In this document: piece by piece, positions 24,271-36,300 of the stretch
Layout of the letters: every line of letters starts with the position of its first letter
How positions within the stretch are numbered: position 1 is the stretch's first letter
Made by a program: the position numbers and the translations under genes
NCBI GenBank assembly: GCA_002150815.3
Contig: NDFF03000007.1
Span: 552,647 to 616,646 of the forward strand
Source: Grammothele lineata
Lineage: Eukaryota > Basidiomycota > Agaricomycetes > Polyporales > Polyporaceae
Length of the DNA: 64,000 nucleotides
Direction: 5' to 3'
The notes under the pieces: generated by a model
Database searches by the model: none
What the model was told of the DNA's origin: nothing
Seen by the model: only the letters and a program-made list of their open reading frames with translations

Positions 24271-26859
24271 GATGCAGGTCGTGAGTATAGTTTTTGCAGC
24301 GCTCTGCGTGGAATAGAGAGAAGGGTACAAGATGCAAGCAAGCAGTGCGAAGGCGAAGTGTAAAGAGAATGGAAGGAACCACCAGGGCCCGCAGAAGGAA
24401 AGGAGCGAGGGACGACGAAGGGGAGGGTGTCAAAAGACGACGCGGATCCGCCACCATGCCAGTGCCCATATATATGTATGCTTCGTTGCGACGTGCGGGC
24501 GCGGGAATTTGCGTGTGGTCTCCTCGGGCACAGATCAGAGGTAAGCGTCTGCGCCAACGATGCATCCCTGAGGCGGAACAGTACAACGGGACACAGGATG
24601 ATGAGATGAAGTAAGGCATCAAAGCTGGCACCGCACCGTATCAGGGCAATCGTGGCTTCTTTGCGAGCACGCGCCCGAGTCTGCGCATGAGTCTGGGAAG
24701 ATCGTAGTTGATTGTCGATCATTTCGTAAGGAGAGCGGGTAAGATGACCGACGACGCACCTCTCACATGGGTGATTGTTGTAAGCTCGCGGGGTAGGTGG
24801 CATTGGACAACGGGTATTGAATACTTTTGGTATGTGCAACTTCCCCCCTAGACTCGACATCAGAATGGCACAGGTTTGAGCGTAAAAATAGAACCCCGAG
24901 CAACCATTTACCATTTCGTTCGAAACGTCGGACTGACGGGACTATGAGAGCTGACGCTTGAAAAGTCTGTCGGGCCGTATGCTGTTGTACCTGTCAAGAA
25001 GGACATGATCAGCGCTGCGAGGGGGTAAGCTGTGCTCTCACGGACATTCGGACGTGGGTGCGTGCGCATCAGTTCAAATTGAGCGCCCTAGCCTATTACT
25101 ACGGCGCTACCAGTTTCTCCACGATGTTGATGATACTGGCCATGTCAATAGCGACCCGCAACGCTTGCATCCACTATGTTTGTTGACTGTTAATCTACTG
25201 GCATCAGCATAGTCCGTGAGACATTGTGAACTTGAGAGTTAGACGCACATACCGAGACAGCGTCTCGGATTGAGAAGACATCAACCAAGAGACGCCGGCG
25301 AAGTAGTAGCTGATGAGGTCGGAGACATCAGGTACAGTTTCGACGGAGATGCACCCTCGGGCCCGATGTCTCTGACGAGACTAACTTGATGATCATCCGC
25401 GAGGCCGACTGGAAAGGCGACCTACCGTACATTCCCGCTTACCACATGGTCTCAGCGGGCTGTGCTCCGTCGATCAACGCAAGGGACGGCTGGCGATTGT
25501 GGGTACAAGACTTACGAGGTCTGCTCTGGCGTACCGATGCGAATTGTAGCCGGTACTGCGTCGGTCAGACATGATGCCATTCGTCCCACCCAGGCCGTAG
25601 CAAGGGAGGGATCGAGCAGTTGACATCGCTTCGAACCGTCTCGATCCAACGAAGGCCGATATGTGACAGGTGTTGCGATTGAACGGCACGACACGTCTTG
25701 GTCCTTGGACCATGAGCGAGAGAAGCTCGAGTAACTGAACGGAATGCATAATCACAGTACGGCTTGTATGACCAAATGCGCTGTAGAGACCCTATAGACA
25801 AGTGAAGTTGAGCCATCGACGTGCACGCGTTCGCACAATGCGAAGAGAGAAAAGAGCGTCAGGGATTATCGTAGACTCACTTTCTGCTGTCTCGCGGGCT
25901 TGCCTCAGTCTCGCAATTTCGGGCTCAGGCACTACCAGTTGGCGGCCAAAGTTCCCGGTAAGGCCACAGGGACAGACGGACACGCGCAGTCACTACTACG
26001 CGCTCCGATTCAACATCTCGCATCGGGGATTCGCCGATGGCACGAGAGTCATCAAGCATTCTGGCGCAAGCCGCAAATCACGGTGTTATTTAGTACATTT
26101 ACAACACAAAGTCGCCGGTCCTACAGCTTGCACAGCGAGTTCGTGTCAGTAGCGGTTCTAGCGACTCCGTGATGAAAACACTCAGGCTTACAAGGAATTG
26201 CTAGCGATATCCCTCCAACGTCGAGCCGGAACGAGGGGGGGACAAGTGCGGTCGTAAGGAAGGTGTCGCCGTATTTCTATCCTCGACGTTGGCTCGTGGC
26301 CTTGCGAAGGTGGAGGTCGAAGACAAAATCGGAAGCGAATTTGCAAGTTGCGCTGCCCACAATCAAGCGCTTGACGCCCGGTGTCTCCGCCGACGACCAT
26401 CACCTCCCCAGTCCGCACGGCAGCTTACCTGTCTCCACATTCTCCACACACACCTCATGACACGTGTTACCTTTTGAAGCTCTCCGGTATCCACGCCCAC
26501 ATACCGCTTAGTAGCTCAAACGCGCTGGATGCCGACACACATACGCAAGTTCGAGGTAGAAGAAGATGCCGAATTTCCATATGCCCTTCGACTACGACTA
26601 TGGCTACCTCATGTCAGCGTGCCCGATGCTACCGAGGGGAGAATGGAGAGCTGGGTATAAAGCAGAGGAACAAGGGCATGGTTAATCGCAGGGACCCGCT
26701 TTACCTGGTAAGTCCCATTCAGATCGTTCTCACCCTAAGACTCATCCCGTCTCACGATATACATCGCCCTCGCGGCCCCCTGAACGTCTCTCAGGCCCAT
26801 CTCATTGATATCGGCGCACTAATTGCCCACCTCCTCTCTCCCATCTTCCATTGTCCACT
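24271..26859. other. Divergent intergenic region between lipase and FAD oxidoreductase
   Basis: The lipase (minus) and the oxidoreductase (plus) are transcribed away from each other across about 2.6 kb. No frame here has a recognisable domain. The last 100 bases before 26860 are CT-rich, as is usual for fungal leaders. No TE ends were found. Confidence 0.5.
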
Positions 26860-28611
26860 ATGTCAGTCTCCTTCGACGCGTTCAAAGCGACATTCACCGG
26901 GGACGTCATCACACCTGCCGACGCCGGATACGACACCGCAATTGCGCGCTGGGCCAAGAATGCATCGCGTCGCGCAGCCGTTGTCGTCTGTCCCCGCACC
27001 CCGGCCGACGTTGCGCTCTCAGTTGCGTATGCACGCACGGCGGGACTGTCACTCGCGGTCCGTGGGGGCGGCCATAGCGCGGCGGGTGCGTCGAGCGTTG
27101 AAGGAGGCCTCGTAATCGACCTTTCGCGCTACTTCAACGGTGCCAGGATCGATGTGGAGAAGAAACTTGCGTACGTCGGCGGGGGCGCGGTGTGGGAGAC
27201 GGTGGATAAGGCGGCGATCGAACACGGGCTCGCGACGGTGGGCGGTACGGTGAATCATGTGAGTCGTGGGTCTTGCTGGTGGTGATGTTGCGAAGGATAC
27301 GTGCTGACGGGATGCCGTAGACTGGCGTCGGAGGGTGAGTGTTTGCGCAAATTTGGCGTCTCCCCTCTCATGATACAGGAGATAGGCTTGTCCTTGGAGG
27401 TGGCTACGGATGGCTGAGTGGCGCGCACGGCCTCGCTATCGACAACCTTGTGCAGGTATGTCCCACCTCTTGAATCCAATCTCCGCCTTCCACCCACATT
27501 TCCCTAGGCGACAGTGGTAACCGCCGACGGAAGCATTCTCACTGCCAACGAGAATGAGAACACCGATCTGTTCTGGGGCATCCGCGGAGGCGGCGGCAAC
27601 TTTGGGGTAGTCACCGAGTTTGTACTGCAGTTACACCCCCAGCGACGAACGATCTTCTGCGGGCTTGTGATCTATGCGCCGCCCCAGCTCGACGCACTTT
27701 TCGACGCGACGCAGGAGTGGTGGACGAAGGGTCCCTCGGAGAAAGAGGGGATGATCCAAGCGTTCACGCGTGGGCCGGACCACCAGGTGTGTATATCTGT
27801 GCGAAATCTGCGTAGTCGTCGCTCAGGCTTACTCTCACCAGCCATGCGTGGTTGTGTTCATCTTCTACAACGGCTCCGAGGCAGAGGGCCGGGAATGCTA
27901 CAAGTCGTTCTTCGACATCAGTAAGCCCTCTTTCCACCGGTGTCTCTCCCTTGCCCTTACTAGATAATCAATAGAACCAGTTGCGGACATGGCCACTGAG
28001 ATGCCTTACGAGAAGCTCAACTCGCTCCAGAACGAGATCGCCGCCCACGGCCAAAACGTCTACATGAAAGGCTGCTTCGCACCCCCAACCTTCCCGCGCG
28101 ACGCCCTCTCGCGCACCTTCGCGCGTCTCACGGAGCTGTCCGCCCCCAAGGAGTACATGTTCGGCCTCCTCTGCGAGTACTTCCCGCTCGCGAAGGTGAA
28201 CGCAGTCCCCAACGACGCGACCGCGTACCGACGTGGGCTCTCCTCAAACGTACTTTGCGTCGTGTACATGAAGGAGGACGGGGAGGCACCGCTCGCGTAC
28301 GCCCGCGATGCCGCGCGGGAGCTCGCGGGGCTCGTCGCGGGGAAGGACGGCGCGGACGTCGGATACGGGAACTACAGTGCGTGCTCTTCCGTCATATGAG
28401 CCTCATCGGCGTAGGATTGTCGTGGTGCTGATGTACGTCTGATGCCCACGTAGGCCCGGATAGCGATGCGATGCCCACGGAAGGCTCGGCACCGATCGAC
28501 AGGGCGGCTGTGAACTTCGGAAGCAACTACAAACGGCTGCAAGATATCAAGAAGAAGTACGATCCAGAGCGAGTGTTCAACAAATGGTTCGTAATTGCAC
28601 CAACGGTATAA
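26860..28611 (+). CDS. FAD-linked oxidoreductase, 6-hydroxy-D-nicotine-oxidase-like / BBE family (466 aa, 7 exons)
   Basis: Exons 26860-27258, 27321-27334, 27386-27455, 27508-27786, 27842-27920, 27975-28376 and 28454-28611 total 467 codons. The PCMH-type FAD fold is complete: VVCPRTPADVALSVAYAR, RGGGHSAAG with H72 as the 8-alpha-histidyl FAD attachment, [53 protein letters not shown], and a C-terminal berberine-bridge-like motif YDPERVFNKW. The cysteine that gives the second FAD bond in bicovalent BBE enzymes is replaced (VNHTGVGG), so a single covalent link is expected. No signal peptide is seen. Exon 2 is only 14 nt long, and its position is fixed by the conserved TGVGG motif. The substrate is unknown; relatives oxidise alcohols, sugars or alkaloid-like amines. 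Confidence 0.9.
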
Positions 28612-29857
28612 AACCCGGAGGGTGCTCTGTGTAGGGGTCGTATGGGGAGTAATTCTTGTCTCGTAGTCGGTTGTTCGAGGAATTGCGCCCCCATCCGTAT
28701 CGGTTTCCGCATTGAACATCACCCACCCCTTATTTTGATAGGTTTAAAGCGCAATAGACATTTTATGTACCCCTCCTCATGAGATGACATCGGATTGGGA
28801 AGTACTGAACCTTCTGTTTGCCAAGGATTTACCTATTGCACTGAGTTCTCATCTACAGGATCAGTCACAATCACGACGGTGCCTTGCGCACCGCTTCCTT
28901 AAGTGGGCATACACAGTAGCACAGAACACAGTGCGTTAGAACTTGGGCAGCGCGAAGAGCGATGAAGCGCCTACTGCGAGGGTAAAGTATTCAGCTGGAG
29001 TGAGCGTAACCGAGTCGTGCCGATGGATGCAATGATCATAATGCGCCGTCGAGAGACTCGGCTCGGCGCAAATTCGATCTCAGCGTGGAAAGTTGTTCGA
29101 GAGCGCACTTAACATGATGCAGCAGGTTCGGTCGTTGCCGCAACGGTCCTACGCTGCCTTTCTGATTTCCAATGGCAAGATTGCGTCCGCTTCGGAGGCT
29201 TGATGCAGGAGTTATACTGGTCCTATGATACTGTTCTGTGCTCTCAGATCATGTACTGCGCAGCACGAAGTAGGTCACGGAGAAGCGATGCGCCGCCGCG
29301 GTAGTCGATTGCGTACACGCGCGACCAAGTCGGACTGTGACAGAGCAACGACGGTTTTCGCGGCGCGCTCGCGGGGATTGCGTGGATGTGCCAGATTTAA
29401 GGTTACCGCGAGGCGTGGCTGTATGTGGCTCCTTCGCTTTCTTCATGCGGTTGTATAATGATGCTGATCCTGGGCTAGTGGTTCCATGGTAGGCTCCTGG
29501 TAGCAAAGGAGTGTGCGACCGATCCACAATTGGACCGCGGTGAGCATCCCTGCAAGCAACTAAAGGGTATGAACAGTTTTTACACGCTCTTTTATAGATC
29601 TACAGCTGTTTTAACCTGTACATCCTTGTTGGCAGAAGGTTTACCGTTATCGAAGTTCTGACGCCAGACGTACGTTTCATTCGTTATGCCTAGGAAGGAA
29701 CGCGTAATGGATATAACCTTGAGGTGACAGGAGCATCGGCCTGGGGCGCCTCAAAGCCACATTGTATCCGCATTATGGTTGCTCACTTCCCCCACCACTC
29801 ACCTCAGGACGACAACCTCTGGAACCCACCGCACAGCTATACAGTCTCCCAGCGACC
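28612..29857. other. Intergenic, no gene seen
   Basis: It holds the 3' flank of the oxidoreductase and the promoter of F-box copy B. Short open frames at 29225-29527 have no family features. Confidence 0.5.
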
Positions 29858-31463
29858 ATGCATTACAACTCTCGACTGATCCCCTTCCCTCGACTCCCCG
29901 TCGAGATTTGTCTCATTATCATCGACCTCCTTGGCGCGTGGTTGTACTCCTTTTACGGCGGATATCCCCCATACTCCAGCGTGAGACGACGTACGCTCCA
30001 ACAATGCGCCCTCGTGTGTGCTGCCTGGCGACCAAGAGCCCAGCTCTGGCTCTTCAGGGACGTTAAGCTTGATTGGGCCGAAGGCAAGCTTGACCGTCTG
30101 GCAAACATCCTCAATAGCACGCCGTTACTTGCCTCTCATATCCGCTCCATGGAACTCTATTTGGGTATCCCAGCGGCAGATTTATACAAGCCTCGGGATG
30201 TCCTAACACGGCTTCCCGGCGTACTTCGAGCTCGGCTTCCATCTCTCACATCTCTCCGCCTCTTGTCCAGTTCCGAGGGAACCTGTCCTTCACTGACTCG
30301 CTCCGACCCGCTTTACCTGGAATACTTTGCGCTACATATCCGTAAACTCGGCCTCTACACCACGACATTTCAAGGCGTAGTCCGCTTGACGATTCACGGA
30401 ATACGCTTCGTGAGCTTTTCAGACTTTGCAAGATTGCTGAATTGCTTTGGCGCTTTGGAATCGCTGGACTGCGTGAACGTGAAGTGGTGCGTGCTTGGGG
30501 TCATCCCCGGGTGCATGACACGCAAAGGTGCGACGTTCCTCCCGAGGCTGCGCAAACTACGTGTATGTGAATTGGCGTCAACAGGACCGAATGGCTAGAG
30601 CTCATCAGCATTATCTTGTCATATAGGTGGACGAAATCGCTACCCACGGGATCCAGAGATTGCTTGCGGCACTCCCACCAGACACACTTGCTCACTTGAG
30701 CTTGACGTTACCATGTAACTACCCATATGGGTCAACAACGGGAGGCATGTCCAAACCTTGCATACTTTATTTTTCAGCTCTCACCTACAGTACTAGTCGA
30801 TCCTGTCACAGGGGCGCCGGCTACTCCTTCTCTTCAATTGTTGGCATCTCTCACAGCTATCGAGATAGAAGGGTTAGGACCAAATGATAAGCACGAACTT
30901 GAATATGAAGACCTAGACACGCTTCGCGCTGTTCTGTGTTCCTGGAGGCCCAGACCATTGTCTCAATATCTCAATGTCAGTGTATCAATCCATGCACGCC
31001 CTACCAGGAGCACAAGGGAAAATTTCTTTGCTTTCATGGATCAATTTGTCCGGGTCGTGGAGGAAAACTGTCCCAGTTCGTTTTTATACTCAGGTATTCG
31101 CTTCTTCAGTGCAAATATGTTGACCCAAAGGTTTACAGGACAGCCACCTATAATCATCGCAGTTGCAATCTATAACCTTCCTAGGAGTGTGAAAGACGAG
31201 GAGATGGTGCGACGACAGTTCATATCAGATACTGAAGCATGTTTTGCGAGGCTGGCGGAACTTGAAGAAATACAATTCAATTACACACTCGGCAGTAAGC
31301 ATCGTCTCAGACGTCATCTAGCGCGCTTTTTGCATTCCATTCATGTGGTACACGCTGACTTACACTTTGGCTCTCCCGCACCTCCGAAATAGGGAATTAT
31401 GATCGGATAGAGTGGAGGGTCGCTGAGACAGCGGTGCCTTCGGGATCACAACAAGAAATTTGA
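29858..31463 (+). CDS. F-box-like protein B (442 aa, 5 exons)
   Basis: Exons 29858-30562, 30627-30744, 30797-31075, 31139-31294 and 31393-31463 give 443 codons. The F-box-like motif is at residues about 10-65 (LPVEICLIIIDLLG, LQQCALVCAAW, RAQLWLF), followed by the leucine-rich family body (FSDFARLLNCFGALESLDC, VLGVIPGCM), the exon 2 block IATHGIQRLLAALPPDTL, VDPVTGAP, DTLRAVLCSWRP and a C-terminal IYNLPRSV block. Intron 2 has a GC donor (GCATGT) and intron 3 the weak donor GTTCGT, shared with paralogues at the same positions. The likely role is a substrate adaptor of an SCF ubiquitin ligase, inferred from the motif only. It converges with the membrane-protein gene ending at 31576. Confidence 0.8.
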
Positions 31464-31575
31464 GAACGTTTGGCTTCGAAGGAACCATCCCATCGACAAT
31501 GACGTATGTTTAATCTATCTGCTGGATACACATTTCCACTAAAGTACTTTGAATCTAGGAATCTACGTCAGTGCG

Positions 31576-33329
31576 TCACTCCGAGTACGCCGGAGGACGT
31601 TCCATATACGCTCTCATCTCTGCCACTGCCCGTCGCAGGTCCTGCATCTCTTCCCTCAGCCCGACGACATCCGTGTACTCGGTTCGTGTTGTTGTAAGCC
31701 TCGAGACGGACTCTTGGTCGGTCCTGTCGTATGGGCGAGCTGAGAAATCGAGAAGGCCGCTCCGCAGGGTTGTGGATTGCCCTGAGTCTCCGTTGTAGAA
31801 GCTCCCTAAACGCTCTATCGGAGTAGGATGCTGAGGCATGGTAACTCCAGGTGCGGATACAACGATTGGTTCAGTTATTAAAGCTTCCGCTCGTTCTTCC
31901 AAGGATGTCGTCTGTTTGGTCGGCTGCTCTGTGGTAGGTAAATCGTACAAAGGCTCCTCGACGATGGCCCTGGTAGTCGATCTTCCGTCCATGTCTCCCC
32001 TTCCGCTATCGCAAGCGGCACTCCTACGCGAATCGGGTGCATCTATCACCAAGCTGTTTGTCTCGGAATTGTCTCCGGCTGTCACCCCTTCAGTTCGAGG
32101 CCTCGTATTATTTTTGGATCGACGGCGGGAGTAAACAACGATGGCGACAATAAGGAATATTCCCACCACACTACCCGCGACTGCACCTACGACGGTACTG
32201 GCTCGATGGTTCGAGGTTTTGCTACTACCGCTCGCGTGGTCGGTTTTGTATCCTACGGTCCGCGTACTTGTGCCGACGCCGTTGCTCGTAGAGGTATCGG
32301 AGCTTGGCGGTAGAGTTGTTGATATAGTAGTAGTGTTAATACTACTAGAGACAGACGCGTCGGATGTGGCGAGAGATACACTAGTCTTTGTGGATGAACT
32401 GGATACTCCGGTGAGAGAAGGGACTTGTACCGAAGATGAAGATTGCATGGTCAGCGTAGGAGATGAAGGTGTGGTAGTGTTGAATGATGTCTCTGAAGGA
32501 TCCGTCCCTCTAGAAGAAGATTTCCTAGTACTGGACTCGGTTGGAGTCTGGGATGTTGTTCCATCTGATACGGTCATCGTGGAAGAATCAATGATGGTGT
32601 AAGTGGAAATTTGACGGGCATGTATGGTGGGACCACTCGGATCGGAAAATAGATCATGAGGGACGGGAGAGCATAGATTCTTAGTCATAGAGTCGAAGCT
32701 ATAAAGAGGTTCAGTACTCGTACTCAGTAACTGAGGGTGGGACAATAAAGGCATCAGTCGAAAGGAATGTGCGAGCGTATTGTCAGGGCATGTGTCTTGG
32801 CTAGCATAACAACTACCACTCAGCATGTCAATTCGACAGAGAAAGGAGCCAAAATATCTGTCATAGCCAGGATCATCTTATCGGATTTTCTGGAATAGCT
32901 TTCATAATTTTCCAAGCCCAATTCTCAAAATTCTATGCCACCGGAGAAGAATTACTCACGTGGGGGCATTGGGTAACTGAGAATAGTCCATGCGTATGGT
33001 CACAGAATTCACGAGAATGGAGTTGATTCGGATGAAGTCTTTCTCCCAGTCGTCAGATTTGCTGTGCTGTGGGCTGACGACATGAATGGGCGCACACTCG
33101 GAATTTGTGTTGGGCCCCTCACCTGAGTGAACACAGCGGAGAGGAAATCGCCGATTCTATGCTGTAGAGCCTCAAGTTCAGGATATTGTAATGGAATGGC
33201 GAAATGCGTAGTATATTCCGGGAGTGGCCAGGCACTGGCAAGATACCCTGTCAAGGAAGAGTGAAAGCTGGAGGAAAAGTAGGGGAGAGGATCAGCAATG
33301 TCGTTCGTAATAAGAGTGCCTCCAATCAT
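31576..33329 (-). CDS. Single-pass membrane protein with Ser/Thr-rich ectodomain and C-terminal PPxY (about 516 aa, 3 exons)
   Basis: Proposed exons 33329-33123, 33066-32960 and 32812-31576 give 517 codons. The ectodomain is partly cysteine-bearing (CYASQDTCPDN) and then becomes a dense Ser/Thr-rich stalk expected to be O-glycosylated. One membrane helix follows (VVGAVAGSVVGIFLIVAIVVY, about residue 307-330), flanked by RRRSK, then a ~180-residue cytosolic tail ending in a short helical EEMQDLRRAVAEMRAYMER and PPAYSE. PPxY motifs recruit WW domains of Nedd4/Rsp5 ubiquitin ligases. The architecture resembles fungal cell-surface sensors, but no named family is assigned. The 5' end is uncertain: no clear signal peptide, and the minus-strand frame at 33688-33392 could be an extra upstream exon. 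Confidence 0.6.
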
Positions 33330-36300
33330 CCCCAGAGGAGGAGTAGATAATCATATCAGCATTTGAACAGGCTAACTGACGTATCGTTGTTTCAACAGAA
33401 AGACACGATCGTTTGCCGGGATGTGATACATCTCCAGCGAACACGCTTTGATGTTGTGGCGGCCTCCCAGTATTTTCTTAAGGCCTCTAACCGCTCATCA
33501 TGGACGCCGATGTACGCATTTAGTAGTCCAAAATCCCATAACACTTGTCTGTTCGAAATCCTGTTAAGAGACAGTCGCCTGTTTGCACAAGTTCTCGATG
33601 TTGTAACGATAGTGCAGGTGGCGGGCAACGAGTGCTGCTGTTCACATATTGGGCAACAGTACGGGACGCATTCGGTGATTTGCGTCAAGGGAACCTACGA
33701 GTATACGCCGATAGCTCTGTTACGCGATGCATTATGATGAAATATGTGGCACGGGACAGCATTGTGGCAAGTGGCAGCCAGCTTGCCCGAGTGGAGCTGA
33801 GGTACACATTGCCCGCCAGACGCACTCGATCGCAGTGCGAACGTGGCGGGAGATACTTCAGGGCTGTGCCAGTTTAAGTTGCGAGATGGCGACAAGGCTC
33901 GGCCAAGGCCGCCTAGTGGTATCGGTGGGAGTGGGGTCAACCGGCGGTCAAGCAATGGCGAGACTGGTAACTTGAAGGGACGTATATCATATACCGAAAG
34001 ACAGGCTTTGAGTAATAGGGGTGAAGACGTGCTACAATGGACAGTTCACGAACACCTACGGCGCCGGAGTGGGAATACGGTTCGAGAAGGGTGTCGGGAG
34101 CGGGCACCTCGGTAGGAGACTGAATCTGTCCGGTCAAAACTATCATACCGTCGCTTCGAAGCGCGACGCCAAACCAGATTACCCACTGTCTCCTATCTAG
34201 TTTTCCTCTACTATGCACAGCCAATGCTTGAAAGTGGTTGACGATTGAGAAATGGCACCACGCGTGTTGCCGGCGCAGGCAAACACAGGTATCAGTGGCG
34301 ACGGTCGCGCGCCGATTACGCCCTTCCCTCGCTGATCACTGTACTTCATCGAGCGGCGAAACCTCATCTATAATAAAGAGGGAGGTGCACGCCAGCACCT
34401 CCACCCGTCTTTGGAGCATTCGAAGCGAATCACGTCCTGCAGCAGACGATGTGAGAAGACGTCTACGCATCACAACGATGAACGACCCACTCGAACAAGA
34501 GGTCGATAAAGGCTGCTACGATCTTTGCACGCACAGCACCAACGACATCAAAGGTAGCCCGCGTAACGGATGTTGCGAACGCATGCCCGCGTAGTTTGAT
34601 GCACCGCAACTCCTGCCCGTCCTCGAGTGAGTCGAGTCGCAGCGGCTGCATGACATCATCGAACTGGATAAGTCACGTGATGGCTCGGACGTGTTGAACT
34701 TAAAATACGCACCTGTAGCGAGGCGAAGGGTCGTGCAAGGCGATACAGGGCACGGCTTCAGTTGATAGGGGCCAAGTTCGACACAATGTGGGTATGAATG
34801 GTTGTATGCGCGAAATCAGTGGGGAGGGAAGAGAAGGTTTGCGAAGGGGAGAGCGAACCTAGCCTGAGTCGCAGCGAGAACGAGCCAATTCCTTCTACAT
34901 CTCGTCTAAGGGTAGGATCTTCGAGAGTGGATGGAGCAAGAAGAGATGCAGCTGGGTATCACAAGCGTAGTTTCTACGTCCCCCGACGAAAGCTGATCGT
35001 GGGGCGTCTGGTCAACCTCAAGTCCGGTCGCGGACGAAAGCCTGTCTGGGCGCGAGCGGATCGCGGCAGATGGGCTTTCCTCTGCAACCTGAAAGCCCAA
35101 GTTTACAGTCTCGCGTGTCGCGCGCTCACCGACATGTTGAGCGCAGCTGAAACCTGGGATCCGCGAGCGGGTCGTGCGCGAATGGTGGGTATCTTCGGAT
35201 GGGCTTGCAGAGAAATGCCGCGCACTTGCGTCTGAAAGTCGGACGAAGTGCGTCACGGTGATTTTTCTGAGCTTTCTGAGCTACGGAAAGACGGACATTC
35301 GTCAGGAGTTCGGTCAATAGCAAAATAGACTGAGTGACGCACCAATCTCCCTTGATGGGCCCAGTTGTTGACAGCTCGCCCTCCACGAGTCCTCGCACAT
35401 TCCATGGCGTCCTGCCGCTCTCCGTCAGGGCCTAGAGAACAACAAACAAAGACGGCAGTGCCACCCAGAATGAAGTGTAGCACCTCGTCTTGGTATAGAG
35501 CACCATGCGCAGGCAGAGGTTTGCGAGGTAGATTTGCGTATTGAGACCCGTGCGCGAAGTATTCTTGAGAATACAGACTGAACGCTTCTCAGCCCGGGCA
35601 TAGAACAGTCACGCACTCAAAGAGGGGAACATACCTGTCCTCACATGCGCGGTAATACGTCATGCGGCTCGTCGCAAATCCTAGGGATGATGGCGGTCTT
35701 CGCGATGTTCAATCCATGTGACGCACGACTTCTTTGAACGCGACTGCAGGCACTGGGAGAACGGGTTGTAGTGCCAGAATGACGAGTCAGATACTACGTC
35801 ATTCCACATGAGGATTAGGAGCCGGAATCGGAGACTCACCGTAACGCCATCTAGACTCTGACGCTTCTAAACTTGTTTAATTCTCGCGCGCATGCTCGAG
35901 GAGGCCGAAGAGCAGGAATGGCGAAGTCGTACATGAACGCATCTCGTTCCAGCCCAGATCGGGGAGACGCTTCGAGCGTTCGAATCAACATGACGCTTCC
36001 AGCAGGGCGGACTCCGTATTGCACATTACTTCGTCTCCACCAAGGGATGGCCGATCTCCATGCCGATGGGCGGCGAGACGAGAAGCCAGTGGGAAGCTGC
36101 GGATAGCAGGCTAGTCGAACCCAAGAGCTATGACAGCACGGGTGTAGGGATGGAATGAAAAGATATCTGACGTTGTCGAGAGCGATAATGAACGTCGTTT
36201 TTTGTTTCGGGATGGATGGATATGAAGTGGGTTGATAATGTTTCGTCAACTCCTGCTGCGTAGTGCCATACCGTAAACTCGGGCTCACCGTGACTCCATC

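Noticed and set aside
23299..24330. 343-codon read-through frame over the lipase start
   Set aside because: After residue ~100 it leaves the conserved lipase frame; the spliced model restores GHSLG and the full triad.
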